45,703 bases of DNA from Shewanellaceae bacterium UBA2521 (GCA_002341165.1 DDNL01000076.1:1-45703), one strand, 5' to 3'. Counted from the stretch's first letter, positions 17,809 to 25,634 are shown. The notes: generated by a model from the sequence alone, not told the origin. Translations and numbers: made by a program.

Positions 17809-18582
17809 ATGCCTAAAAACCTTCTTCTTGCAGCCCTAGTATGTAGCTGCGCACTCAATGCATTCAATAGCTCAGCTACTGAGCTTGCTCGTGAACTTGC
17901 TATGAATCCAGATACAGCGCCGTTCTGGCGAAGCAGAGTCAATAACCTACTCACTATTGAGGAAAACCTGATGCGCCGCAAAAGATTTCACTCTCAAACA
18001 GTGAACTCTCTCAGTAATTTTGTAAATGAAGGTAAATTAGATGTATTGAATCAGTTTATTAATCATTCTAATGTAAGTGAAAGTGCCACATATACAGAGA
18101 GAGTAAGACAGTTTTTAAATCAGAAAAAAAGTTTTAAGCAAAGTGTAAATTATTTACCCAAACTCGAAACCGAGGTCTACCGCGGTCAGACTATGTCCCC
18201 ACAAATATGGCAAAAGTTGCGTAATGGCGATGGCTACTTTGTGAAAGGTTTTTACTCTGGTACAGGATCTTTACACTTAGCACATGCGGATGCACGAAAT
18301 GCTCTCGATATAGGTGGTAACTCTAATGCTAAAAAACTCATCCTTAAAATTAAAGGTAAAAAATCGCGTTTGGCTAATTTAATCTATCAAAATGATCAAT
18401 CTGATATTTTATGGGATGAACAAACCCATTTTAAAATTATTGATAAAGATTATAACCCAGAAACTGAAACATACTTTTTACATTTAGATGAAATATCAAA
18501 CTTACAAGCATCGAAGTTAAGCCACATTATCAACGCACACGATGGCACAACCAAGCATATAAGAGGATCAAGTTGTAGTTAA
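17809..18582 (+). CDS. Secreted ADP-ribosyltransferase-like protein (R-S-Q/D type)
   Basis: 257 aa from the ATG at 17809, which has an upstream AGGA at 6-nt spacing; two earlier in-frame ATGs are less likely. A Sec signal peptide covers about residues 1-23. The C-terminal half follows the clostridial C2/C3-type ART layout: beta-strand Arg in VYRG (R125), the Ser-Thr region KGFYSGTGS (146-154), then LILKIKGKKSRLA and QSDILWDEQTHFKII (197-211). Aligned with the usual E/Q-x-E-V-L-L-(x)5-F-K-V motif, Q197 takes the first position and D199 stands where the catalytic Glu should be. Spacing to Phe208 is exactly as in the family. The N-terminal 120 residues are helical. It sits 40 nt after the large exported protein. 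The ART call is by motif only; D199 makes activity uncertain. Confidence 0.6.
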   Translation: MPKNLLLAALVCSCALNAFNSSATELARELAMNPDTAPFWRSRVNNLLTIEENLMRRKRFHSQTVNSLSNFVNEGKLDVLNQFINHSNVSESATYTERVRQFLNQKKSFKQSVNYLPKLETEVYRGQTMSPQIWQKLRNGDGYFVKGFYSGTGSLHLAHADARNALDIGGNSNAKKLILKIKGKKSRLANLIYQNDQSDILWDEQTHFKIIDKDYNPETETYFLHLDEISNLQASKLSHIINAHDGTTKHIRGSSCS

Positions 18583-18770
18583 AATGCTTTATTGCACAAG
18601 GATGTGCTTCACTCTGAATAAAATAAATTACTTTTGCATGCATTCTATATTTACACAAAAGAGAACGCTTACATGTAAAAAAAATAATAAAAAAACAAAA
18701 ACTCAACAAGAATATGTTGAAATAAATATCTATTTATTATAACAAACTCACCTATAATAAAGGAGTTCAA

Positions 18771-18926
18771 ATGAGAGCTTTACGTTACAAAGAACAAAGA
18801 AATATACATGGTGGGTTAAGCCTCACTGATATAAGAAAATCTCTGACAAAATTTATCCAGTGGGTTAAAGACAGCGATAAGCAAACTAAACAGCGATGGT
18901 TGATTCAACTCACTCCAGCTGTATAG
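18771..18926 (+). CDS. Double-glycine-leader peptide 1 (bacteriocin-like precursor)
   Basis: 51 aa with an ideal ribosome-binding site (AGGAG at 18761-18765, 5-nt spacing). The leader ends in Gly14-Gly15 (RNIHGG), where a C39 peptidase would cut. The remaining 36 residues are amphipathic and basic: LSLTDIRKSLTKFIQWVK, then a Lys/Gln-rich part and a hydrophobic end LIQLTPAV. The layout (Met-basic-x-Leu, Glu8, Ile12, GG14-15, Asp20) is shared with the peptide at 19122. Class II bacteriocins, microcins and GG-type signalling peptides have this architecture. No peptidase ABC exporter is visible nearby, so the role is inferred. Confidence 0.55.
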   Translation: MRALRYKEQRNIHGGLSLTDIRKSLTKFIQWVKDSDKQTKQRWLIQLTPAV

Positions 18927-18998
18927 CGACATGTAGTTTAGGTAAAATCCGTCATCTGCTCCTGTCAAATCAATAAAATATACAATCTGTATCATCGT

Positions 18999-19121
18999 AT
19001 GTTCAAAAATATGAAAGAAGGATTTGGCGACCAAGCAGCTACAGCATTGTATATTCCCGAAATGCATAACATTGTTTTTGCTAAAAGACATAATATAAAT
19101 AAGTTGAGGATAAATTATTAA
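18999..19121 (+). CDS. Small ORF between the two GG peptides, doubtful
   Basis: 40 codons from an ATG at 18999, in the same frame as peptide 1 but separated from it by two stops. The stop TAA (19119-19121) directly abuts the ATG of peptide 2. The translation (for example ALYIPEMHNIVFAKRHNINK) is not hydrophobic and has no GG motif. There is no good ribosome-binding site. It may be an immunity-type peptide, the remnant of a larger gene, or chance. Confidence 0.25.
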   Translation: MFKNMKEGFGDQAATALYIPEMHNIVFAKRHNINKLRINY

Positions 19122-19271
19122 ATGAAAATATTAAATAAAATAGAATATAAAAAAATTAAAGGTGGTTTTAATTTTATTGATTTAATACTTAAAGGATTCA
19201 AAAATTACGGTGAAATTGTTATCCACTGGAACAAATTAAGAAAGACTCAAGTTATACTCGTACCTCTGTAA
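19122..19271 (+). CDS. Double-glycine-leader peptide 2 (paralogue of peptide 1)
   Basis: 49 aa. A GAGGA at 19106-19110 lies 11 nt before the ATG. The leader MKILNKIEYKKIKGG is close to the class II bacteriocin consensus ending I-x-G-G, with Gly14-Gly15 at the same positions as in peptide 1. The mature part begins FNFIDLILKGFKNYGEIVIH and ends in a basic cluster plus a short hydrophobic tail (VILVPL), again as in peptide 1. Two related peptides in tandem suggest a two-peptide bacteriocin or a duplicated signal. Neither contains Cys, so no disulfide or lanthionine is expected. Confidence 0.6.
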   Translation: MKILNKIEYKKIKGGFNFIDLILKGFKNYGEIVIHWNKLRKTQVILVPL

Positions 19272-19728
19272 ATCAATATACAAATATCTATAGTGAAAAA
19301 GTAGATTTTTAAGACTATTTGCTATTTTTTATTATAGAGAAGAAAAACCTACAAACTCGAAGATACTCTTCTTCTCTATTCAAATACATCTCGATCAAAG
19401 ATATTAAGGGCAGGTTTTTATTTCTCCATATTTGATGGCTTCACTCATCAAATGGGATATAGCATGATTCAAATAGGTCAATAGCCTCGAACTTCTTATA
19501 AGAGAACAAACAGTGTCATCTAAGACACATCAACTCTTATTAAAGATTGAGATCCAGCTTGAATCTTTGCCATCTTTTGCAAAGAGCCTTAGTTAATCCA
19601 TACTCAACCTACTCCACCTTATTTGGTGAGCGCCTCTTTTGAGACTTACTTTTAACCCATTACCCAACTCAGATACAGTATTCATGTGCTATCTTATGGA
19701 TCAGATGAAGTACGTGGAGCTCCAAATC
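19272..19728. other. Intergenic stretch after the peptide genes
   Basis: About 457 bases without a gene I can support. It holds a hairpin at 19334-19379 (listed separately) and a small inverted repeat TTTGATG/CATCAAA near 19431-19453. The short frames here (under 20 codons) lack ribosome-binding sites. No third GG-leader peptide is present. Confidence 0.6.
19334..19379. terminator. Hairpin downstream of GG peptide 2
   Basis: ATAGAGAAGAA (19334-19344) and TTCTTCTCTAT (19369-19379) form a perfect 11-bp stem with a 24-nt loop, about 60 nt after the peptide 2 stop. No T tract follows, so it is a likely transcript end rather than a classic terminator. Confidence 0.5.
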
Positions 19729-20694
19729 ATGCCTCACCTGTTACGCACATCATGTAAGAATACTTTTGATCTCTGGTTAAAAATCATGAAGCTTATGATT
19801 CCTATTGCAGTGTGCGTTAAGCTCGCTACAGAGATGGGTGTTGTGGACTGGCTAGGAAACATGCTGGCTCCCCTAATGGGATACCTTGGTTTACCAGGTA
19901 TAATGGGCATGGTCTGGGCTGTTACCGCTGTAACAAACCTATGGTCTGGAGCCATGCTATTTGTGAGCTTAGCGACCACTGTAGATATCACAGCGGCTCA
20001 AGCCACAATAGTAGGTATAATGATGCTGATGGCACATAGTTTACCGCTAGAGCTGGCTGTAGTGCGCAAGTGCGGCATCAAACCTCTCTTTGCACTGAGT
20101 TTAAGAGTGCTCAGTGCACTCATCTTAGGCTATGTATTTCATTGGATATTTGACTATGGATCTCTGCTGCAAGAGCCGGTGCATATTGCTTTGCGTCTCA
20201 CAGAGCCAACAGATACTTCATGGCAAAGTTGGATGTTAGGGCAAATCGAAAGTTATATACTCATGTGGCCTTTCTTATTTATGTTAGTACTACTGCTTGA
20301 TTACATAAAAACACATCAAGCTATGCCACAAGTGACGCAATGGCTGACGCCCTATTTAGACATTATGGGTATCAGCGCCCGCTGCGCACCGATCACTTTT
20401 TTAGGCATGACTTTGGGCTTAGTCTATGGAGGAGCCATGCTCATTCAAGCAATTGAAGACAGCGAACTAGACGAAGATGAAGCACATAGAGCGGTGTTGT
20501 CGATGAACTTATTGCATGCAGTCATTGAAGATACATGCATTATCTGGTTAATTGGCGGAAGTTTTTTTTGGATATTCATACTACGTCTTGTTTTTACCCT
20601 ACTGGTGATGCGCCTTTTACATTTATGGATTCAAACGCATCACCGTGTTGCTTGGTATTTTATTAAGCTCAAACCTCTCAAAAGCTCACGCTAA
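19729..20694 (+). CDS. Nucleoside-recognition (Gate) domain membrane protein
   Basis: 321 aa from the ATG at 19729, chosen because GGAG (19716-19719) lies 9 nt upstream; in-frame ATGs at 19684, 19696 and 19705 are alternatives. It has about eight hydrophobic helices. The Gate/nucleoside-recognition repeat appears as AVTAVTNLWSGAMLFVSLA with a related AMLIQAIEDSEL segment late, plus MLMAHSLPLE and LLHAVIEDT. This pattern matches the family that includes SpmA/SpmB and YjiG/YjiH-like proteins. The transported compound is unknown. Its 3' end overlaps by 17 nt the convergent outer-membrane protein gene. Confidence 0.75.
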   Translation: MPHLLRTSCKNTFDLWLKIMKLMIPIAVCVKLATEMGVVDWLGNMLAPLMGYLGLPGIMGMVWAVTAVTNLWSGAMLFVSLATTVDITAAQATIVGIMMLMAHSLPLELAVVRKCGIKPLFALSLRVLSALILGYVFHWIFDYGSLLQEPVHIALRLTEPTDTSWQSWMLGQIESYILMWPFLFMLVLLLDYIKTHQAMPQVTQWLTPYLDIMGISARCAPITFLGMTLGLVYGGAMLIQAIEDSELDEDEAHRAVLSMNLLHAVIEDTCIIWLIGGSFFWIFILRLVFTLLVMRLLHLWIQTHHRVAWYFIKLKPLKSSR

Positions 20695-21361
20695 CACCAG
20701 CAAAAACGCCTCGATGCGCCAAGGTATAATCTGTTTTTGTACCACTTTCTTCGCCTTCGATACCTGTGTAACGATAACCAATTTTCGTATCAAAATCGGC
20801 AAGAGCGCTCACTCTCCAACCTAATCCGGCCTGTATATCATGATACGCAGCAGGATCAAAGCCTACAAGTGCATCAGCAAAGGCAAAAAAATCTGTTCCT
20901 GGAAAAGCTAATTCTGAGCTTATATAAGCTGCCCATTGAGACTGTTCTAAATCGATTTCAGCATGTTGGGGTGTGCTCATATCGCCTTGAACCGAAGTAT
21001 AGTTTAGACCCACATCAGCTGAAACGAGCCCATTGTCTAGAACTTCATAATATAAGGTGTAATGCATTTGAGTAAGTTTTAGATTATGGTCTACTAGATT
21101 ATGTTCCAAACTTGTGGACACGTCATCGAACTGTACTTTGATATTAGGTAGTGTTGGGATAAAATGCTCAAACTTAATCCAGTATGAAGGATTTATCTTG
21201 GTATCATATGTGTAGCTATGATCGGCTACATCAACATCAAGATCGCTATAAGCTGCATCGACGCCAACTTTAACGGATAAGGTATCAGCGAAAGTAGGAG
21301 CAACACAACACACAAAACTGGCTACAAGGAACCCTATTTTTACTTGGTTATATTCATTCAT
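20678..21361 (-). CDS. Outer-membrane beta-barrel protein (TIGR04219-like)
   Basis: 227 aa. A signal peptide ends in APTFA before DTLSVKVG. The rest is made of short alternating strands, with recurring aromatic girdle residues, and ends in Phe (FAGVSVSF), the usual C-terminal signal for the Bam complex. The family name is suggested by the start of the mature chain (GVDAAYSDLDVDVAD) and by IKFEHFIPTLPNIKVQ, IDLEQSQWAAYISSEL and TKIGYRYTGIEGEES, all typical of the TIGR04219 group in Vibrio and Shewanella relatives. The function of this family is not known. It is a single gene with no clear partner. Confidence 0.75.
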   Translation of the reverse strand: MNEYNQVKIGFLVASFVCCVAPTFADTLSVKVGVDAAYSDLDVDVADHSYTYDTKINPSYWIKFEHFIPTLPNIKVQFDDVSTSLEHNLVDHNLKLTQMHYTLYYEVLDNGLVSADVGLNYTSVQGDMSTPQHAEIDLEQSQWAAYISSELAFPGTDFFAFADALVGFDPAAYHDIQAGLGWRVSALADFDTKIGYRYTGIEGEESGTKTDYTLAHRGVFAGVSVSF

Positions 21362-21655
21362 AGTTCAATCTTAAACATAAAAGAAACACTCTTGTTTACT
21401 CTCTACTTAAAGAATAAGCTAAATGTCTTGTTCAATGAAACGCTGTTAATTAAAGTCTATCACACTTTTATAAAACAAAGTAAAGCTTTAATTATTTTTA
21501 TCTTTTACAGTATTTCTCCATGTTATATGCTGTATGTTGTATGTTGTAAACCTTATGATTTTAGTAGCTTTTTGTTGTAAATAGTGCAAAAGTCAAAGAC
21601 AAATCTGCCGTGTATTTATAGAATCAAATTGTTTCTTTAACTATGGAGTGTCTTT
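21362..21655. other. Intergenic region with tandem TATGTTG
   Basis: About 290 bases between the barrel gene and the GLUG-repeat gene. Around 21532-21548 the heptamer TATGTTG occurs twice in tandem and is followed by TAAACC, so the right-hand copy partly resembles a Ter core (ATGTTGTAA) but lacks the conserved C. No gene or promoter stands out. Confidence 0.4.
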
Positions 21656-22930
21656 ATGTGGCCTTTTCGCCAAGCTTGCGCTTTTTTCTGGCATCTGTTC
21701 TATCAAGGCGTCGCTTTAACGCACAGCACAAAATACTTGAAATGCATAGCCTTGCTTCAATATCCTATCTCTTTCAAGCGCGTAAAAAGTTTGCCGTGGG
21801 CTCACTACTTTATCAGGTGCAAACGCTGCCAATCTTGTCTTATTGTAATCGCTTATCTCATCAAAATCTTATTACTTGGAGGCTTGTATCACTTCACCTT
21901 TTCCGCCATTGCAAGACCTGTATCATCGGTGATGATCAACAATTGTGAAACCTTACTTGCAATTCCCGAAAAAAGCACTTTGCATTATCAACTGACTCAA
22001 GATATCGACTGTACTGACCAAGTCGTCCACCAGCCTAAAGTTTTTTCTGGCGTATTAGAGGGGCAACATCATGCTATTCGCCACTTAACTTTACAAGTGC
22101 GCCAAGGTGCTTATGTTGGCTTGTTCAGTCGCCTTGAAGGTGCAACCATCAAGCATCTCACTCTTGACAATATACAATGGCAAACGGGAGAAAGTCTTGT
22201 TCAAATGGGTGGTTTACTCGCTGGAATCATCAAGTTCAGTCATATTGAAGATTTACGTATCACCCAAAGTAATTTAGCAGCAGGCGATGCTGCATATTAT
22301 CCTTTTGCGCAAATGGGATTAGGCTTAGTCGCGGGAATCATTGAACGCTCAACACTGACACAGATCCAACTCGAGAACAATCAAATCACCACCAGCTCAA
22401 GTTCAGGTGCTGTAGGCGCACTTGCAGGACGCGCTCATAAAAAAGCGCAGATCAAGAATGTACTGATTCATGATCTATCTATTCAAGTACATATAGGTTT
22501 GCGTGTACGACGTAAGCATTATATCGGTGGTGTTCTGGGCTATTTAGGTGATGCGTCTGAGCTCTCTGATGTACAGATCACGCATACTTACATTGATGAT
22601 GCTCAGCAAGGAGATCATGTTGCAGGGATAGGACACATTGCAGGTTACCTTAGACCTTACGCGCAGATTCATCGTGCCACTCTAGCTGATAACCATTACG
22701 AATTTATACCTATGCGCAATGATAAAACGGCGTTTCTTGTCGGTAAAAGCTTATTGCATAGTCATATAAGTGATGTGTGTATGATATCCTCTCGTCCTGA
22801 TATGTCTTTAAAACATGGAAAAGGTCTTCTGACTCATATTCTTTTTGACTCAAGCTGCTCACACACATCTACATCTAAGGAACCATCATTCCATAACAAT
22901 GAGGAAAATAAATTCTCAATTAAAAGTTGA
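21656..22930 (+). CDS. GLUG-repeat protein with unusual Cys-rich N-terminus
   Basis: 424 aa, start supported by GGAG at 7-nt spacing. Residues from about 115 to 330 consist of beta-helix-like repeats of the GLUG kind: GAYVGLFSRLEGATIKHLTL, MGGLLAGIIKFSHIEDLRI, GLGLVAGIIERSTLTQIQL, VGALAGRAHKKAQIKNVLI and IGGVLGYLGDASELSDVQI. Such repeats are known in surface proteins and IgA-protease-like proteins. Before them, residues 50-80 hold a Cys cluster (RCKRCQSC, C-x2-C-x2-C) directly followed by a membrane helix (LIVIAYLIKILLLGGLYHF). If that helix is a signal anchor, the repeats are periplasmic. The first 50 residues look unlike a normal signal peptide. Function unknown. Confidence 0.65.
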   Translation: MWPFRQACAFFWHLFYQGVALTHSTKYLKCIALLQYPISFKRVKSLPWAHYFIRCKRCQSCLIVIAYLIKILLLGGLYHFTFSAIARPVSSVMINNCETLLAIPEKSTLHYQLTQDIDCTDQVVHQPKVFSGVLEGQHHAIRHLTLQVRQGAYVGLFSRLEGATIKHLTLDNIQWQTGESLVQMGGLLAGIIKFSHIEDLRITQSNLAAGDAAYYPFAQMGLGLVAGIIERSTLTQIQLENNQITTSSSSGAVGALAGRAHKKAQIKNVLIHDLSIQVHIGLRVRRKHYIGGVLGYLGDASELSDVQITHTYIDDAQQGDHVAGIGHIAGYLRPYAQIHRATLADNHYEFIPMRNDKTAFLVGKSLLHSHISDVCMISSRPDMSLKHGKGLLTHILFDSSCSHTSTSKEPSFHNNEENKFSIKS

Positions 22931-22986
22931 TTTATAACAGCCAAACTAACTAAGATTAAAGAGTATCTATTGCGGCTGGAGATCTT

Positions 22987-23904
22987 ATGTGTGCTGTGCA
23001 AAAAAGCACGATCAGTGAAGAAAAAGCCCTTACATTATCTTTAGCTATGACCACTTTTATCAGCTTTCTAGGAATTACTGCTGGTCTCTATCTTCAATCC
23101 AATGCCATATTACTAGATGGTTTTTTTTCTTTATTTAGTGTGTTGATGACAGGGCTTATCTTGTTCATCTGTCATCTTGTTAGTAAAGAAGATGATGAAT
23201 ACTTCCAATTTGGCTATTCGCATTTAGAACCTTTGGTGAGTGTCATCAATTCTGCTTTACTGATTCTTATTTGTGCTTATGCTGCATGGAGTGCATGGGA
23301 TGTGTTAACGACAGGAGGCCGATTGATTGAGCTCGACTTTGCCATGATCTACGCTTCAATCACTTTAGTAATAGCAACCTTAATGTATAAATTTGAAGTG
23401 TATGCTAATCAGTTCCATCATTCTGAATTATTACGTGTTGATGCCAATGAATGGTATGTTGACGCTATTTTAAGCTTAGCGCTCCTCATTGGTTTTTCTG
23501 TAGCACGAGGCACTGCATTAATAGGTTATCAAGATGTCAGCTTGATTATTGACCCCCTACTCACTTTCGGTATGGCTACCTTTGCATGTTGGTTGCCTCT
23601 CAAAGTACTCAAGCGTAATATGCGAGAAGTATTACGCTTGGCACCTAAAGATAACATGGCATATCGTGTCGATAGAGCTATTGCAGCCTTACAAAAACAA
23701 AAAGGTATTATTACTTGCCAAAGTCATTTAGCCAAGTTTGGACGACGCTATGAACTTGAAATCAATATTCTCGTCTCCAAAAAATACGATTGGAATGTGA
23801 GAGAGCAAGATGCGCTACGTGAACAACTGATACAAGATTTACATTCAACCATAGACGAATTATGGCTAAGCGTCTGCTTCACACAACAAGAGCGTTGGCT
23901 TTAA
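22987..23904 (+). CDS. Cation diffusion facilitator family transporter (atypical)
   Basis: 305 aa with about six membrane helices and a C-terminal cytoplasmic domain, the CDF plan. TM2 carries NAILLDGFFSLFSVLMTG, the counterpart of the usual S-D-x-x-H/D-x-x-x-D site, and TM5 carries DANEWYVDAILSLALL, where most members have H-x-x-x-D. So the first ligand of each pair differs (Asn in TM2, Asn/Glu in TM5), as in the less studied CDF subgroups. The metal is not predictable. The stop overlaps by 4 nt the stop of convergent rnt. Confidence 0.85.
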   Translation: MCAVQKSTISEEKALTLSLAMTTFISFLGITAGLYLQSNAILLDGFFSLFSVLMTGLILFICHLVSKEDDEYFQFGYSHLEPLVSVINSALLILICAYAAWSAWDVLTTGGRLIELDFAMIYASITLVIATLMYKFEVYANQFHHSELLRVDANEWYVDAILSLALLIGFSVARGTALIGYQDVSLIIDPLLTFGMATFACWLPLKVLKRNMREVLRLAPKDNMAYRVDRAIAALQKQKGIITCQSHLAKFGRRYELEINILVSKKYDWNVREQDALREQLIQDLHSTIDELWLSVCFTQQERWL

Positions 23905-24542
23905 TCAGTCAGTTCGACCGGCCATCCTCCCAACGTTTTCCAACGGTTCACCATCCAGCAAAAAAGCTCGGCTGTTTTTTCGGTGTCGTATTGAGCTGAA
24001 TGAGCTTTCGCTTGTGAAAATTCAATCTGTGCTGTTTCACATGCTTTCGCTAAAACCGTTTGGCCAAGTACAAGACCTGATAAAGTTGCGGTATCGAAGG
24101 TAGTAAATGGGTGAAAGGGATCACGCTTAAGCTTGCATCTTGTTGTGGCAGCACGGACAAAACTTTTGTCAAACGTCGCATTGTGTGCCACTAAAATAGC
24201 ACGATGACAACCTGTGCGTTTGAGTTGTTTACGTACTGCTTTAAAAATCTCTCGTAAAGCATCTTCTTCTCGTATCGCACCGCGCTTTAAATCAAAGGGA
24301 TCGATGCCATTAAATTCGATTGCAGATTGTTCTATATTAGCATCAGGAAAAGGTTCAATATGAAAGTGCAGTGTCTGCAATAAGACTAAATCACCTTCTT
24401 CGTTCATATCTAAAAGTGTGGCTGCAATTTCTAATAGCGCATCGGTTTCGGCATTAAAACCTGCTGTTTCTACGTCAATCACAACTGGGTAATAACCTCG
24501 GAAACGATCTTTAATGGTTTGGCTTGGTGCAGCATGGCTCAT
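23901..24542 (-). CDS. rnt: Ribonuclease T
   Basis: 213 aa from the ATG at 24542 (E. coli 215 aa). It is a DEDDh 3'-5' exoribonuclease that trims the CCA end of tRNA and the 3' ends of 5S and 23S rRNA, and also has DNase activity. Motifs: VVIDVETAGF (Asp, Glu), AHNATFDKSF (Asp) and HSAQYDTEKTAELF (His, Asp). The start follows AGAG at normal spacing; a longer frame reaches 24578 but lies outside the conserved part. It is divergent from the motY-like gene, the same rnt/motY pairing as in vibrios. Confidence 0.96.
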   Translation of the reverse strand: MSHAAPSQTIKDRFRGYYPVVIDVETAGFNAETDALLEIAATLLDMNEEGDLVLLQTLHFHIEPFPDANIEQSAIEFNGIDPFDLKRGAIREEDALREIFKAVRKQLKRTGCHRAILVAHNATFDKSFVRAATTRCKLKRDPFHPFTTFDTATLSGLVLGQTVLAKACETAQIEFSQAKAHSAQYDTEKTAELFCWMVNRWKTLGGWPVELTD

Positions 24543-24665
24543 ATTAACATCTCTTCTTTTATCAGTTTTATGGAACAAACGAACTTACTTGTTAGATTGC
24601 GTGACTTAAGTTTACATTGAAAACGCCGATAGCATGCATATTAAGATTCGCATATTTTTGGTTTT

Positions 24666-25541
24666 ATGCTAGAGCGCGTATTTGTTCTCATCAGCTTTTT
24701 CCTCTTAGCCATGCCATCATTCGCTAATATGAAGTATTATGCCTCATCTATTGATAGCTCGCTATGGAATAATATCAAACCTTCACCTGTGCTATGCCAA
24801 ATCTCACATCATATTCCGCAATATGGTAAAGCGACTTTTACCAGTCGTGCAAACAAATCATCTAACTTATCTTTCACTTTAGAGATGATGATACAACCTG
24901 GTCATACAACACCTGTAAGCCTCATTAGCCGAGCTCCTTTATGGCGTCCTGGTATCACAGATCGCAACTTGCTCCAATTTCAATTTCAGAAATACCAAAA
25001 TCTAGAGCTCAACGACCGTGTACCTTGGATTATGCTTAATGAACTTGAAATGGGTATGGAGCCTACATTTTTCTACAATGACTGGAACAACCCGAAAGAT
25101 AAAATAGCCGTCGGCTTGTCTCCTGTCAATTTTAGTACAAAGTATCACGAGTTTAAAAAGTGTATGAATGGACTACTGCCCTATAATCTAGAAGACTTTT
25201 CTTTCGTCGTATTCTATTACAGAAAAGGCAGCGCAATGACCGAGCACTCTGTTAGCATGTTAGAGAAATTATCCGAATACCTGAAACACGATAACCAAGT
25301 AGCTGGTATTCATATTGAAAGCTTTACCGATAGCTATGGAGGCATCACACAAAACAAACGTATTGCAAGAAAAAGAGCCTCTAACCTCAGACGTTTCTTT
25401 ATGAAAAGAGGCGTGCCTAAATCTAAGATTAAAATCAAAATGAACGCTATGAAGCGATTCGCTGCCAAAAACTCTTTAGCTTCTGAACGAGCTAAAAACC
25501 GACGTGTTATCTTAAGAATCAGACATCATGCAGAAGATTAA
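24666..25541 (+). CDS. motY: MotY-like flagellar stator protein (OmpA-family C-terminus)
   Basis: 291 aa. A signal peptide (MLERVFVLISFFLLAMPSFA) precedes an N-terminal domain with the MotY features LCQISHHIPQYGKATF, APLWRPGITDRNL and MGMEPTFFYNDWNNPKDKIA. The C-terminal domain is OmpA-like and peptidoglycan-binding (IESFTDSYGG ... RKRASNLRRFF ... SERAKNRRVIL). In Vibrio, MotY forms the T ring around the Na+-driven flagellar motor. The adjacent divergent rnt reproduces the vibrio arrangement, which supports the name. No other flagellar gene is in the window. A weak AACCTT/AAGGGTT repeat followed by T's lies at about 25540-25577. Confidence 0.85.
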   Translation: MLERVFVLISFFLLAMPSFANMKYYASSIDSSLWNNIKPSPVLCQISHHIPQYGKATFTSRANKSSNLSFTLEMMIQPGHTTPVSLISRAPLWRPGITDRNLLQFQFQKYQNLELNDRVPWIMLNELEMGMEPTFFYNDWNNPKDKIAVGLSPVNFSTKYHEFKKCMNGLLPYNLEDFSFVVFYYRKGSAMTEHSVSMLEKLSEYLKHDNQVAGIHIESFTDSYGGITQNKRIARKRASNLRRFFMKRGVPKSKIKIKMNAMKRFAAKNSLASERAKNRRVILRIRHHAED

Positions 25542-25634
25542 CCTTTTTTACACTTTATATGCAATTTAAGGGTTTTTTTCATCGCTTAATTCAAGGATAA
25601 TATAATTTATTAATAACCATTGAATGAAGTGACC

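Noticed and set aside
18753..18758. TATAAT before GG peptide 1 as a -10 element
   Set aside because: Transcription from it would begin inside or just after the ribosome-binding site at 18761-18765, and no -35 is visible.
18816..19091. Antisense open frame of 91 codons over GG peptide 1
   Set aside because: It has no ribosome-binding site or family features and is opposite a better-supported small gene and intergenic DNA.
14918..19478. Direct repeat TCAAATAGGTCA near 14920 and 19468, bracketing the toxin and peptide genes, as possible attachment sites
   Set aside because: Dozens of 12-mer pairs are expected by chance in a window of this size. Neither copy is at a tRNA and no integrase is present.
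21532..21577. TATGTTG tandem and TTGTTGTAAATAG as further Ter sites
   Set aside because: Both lack the conserved C of the Ter core, and one is part of a simple tandem repeat.
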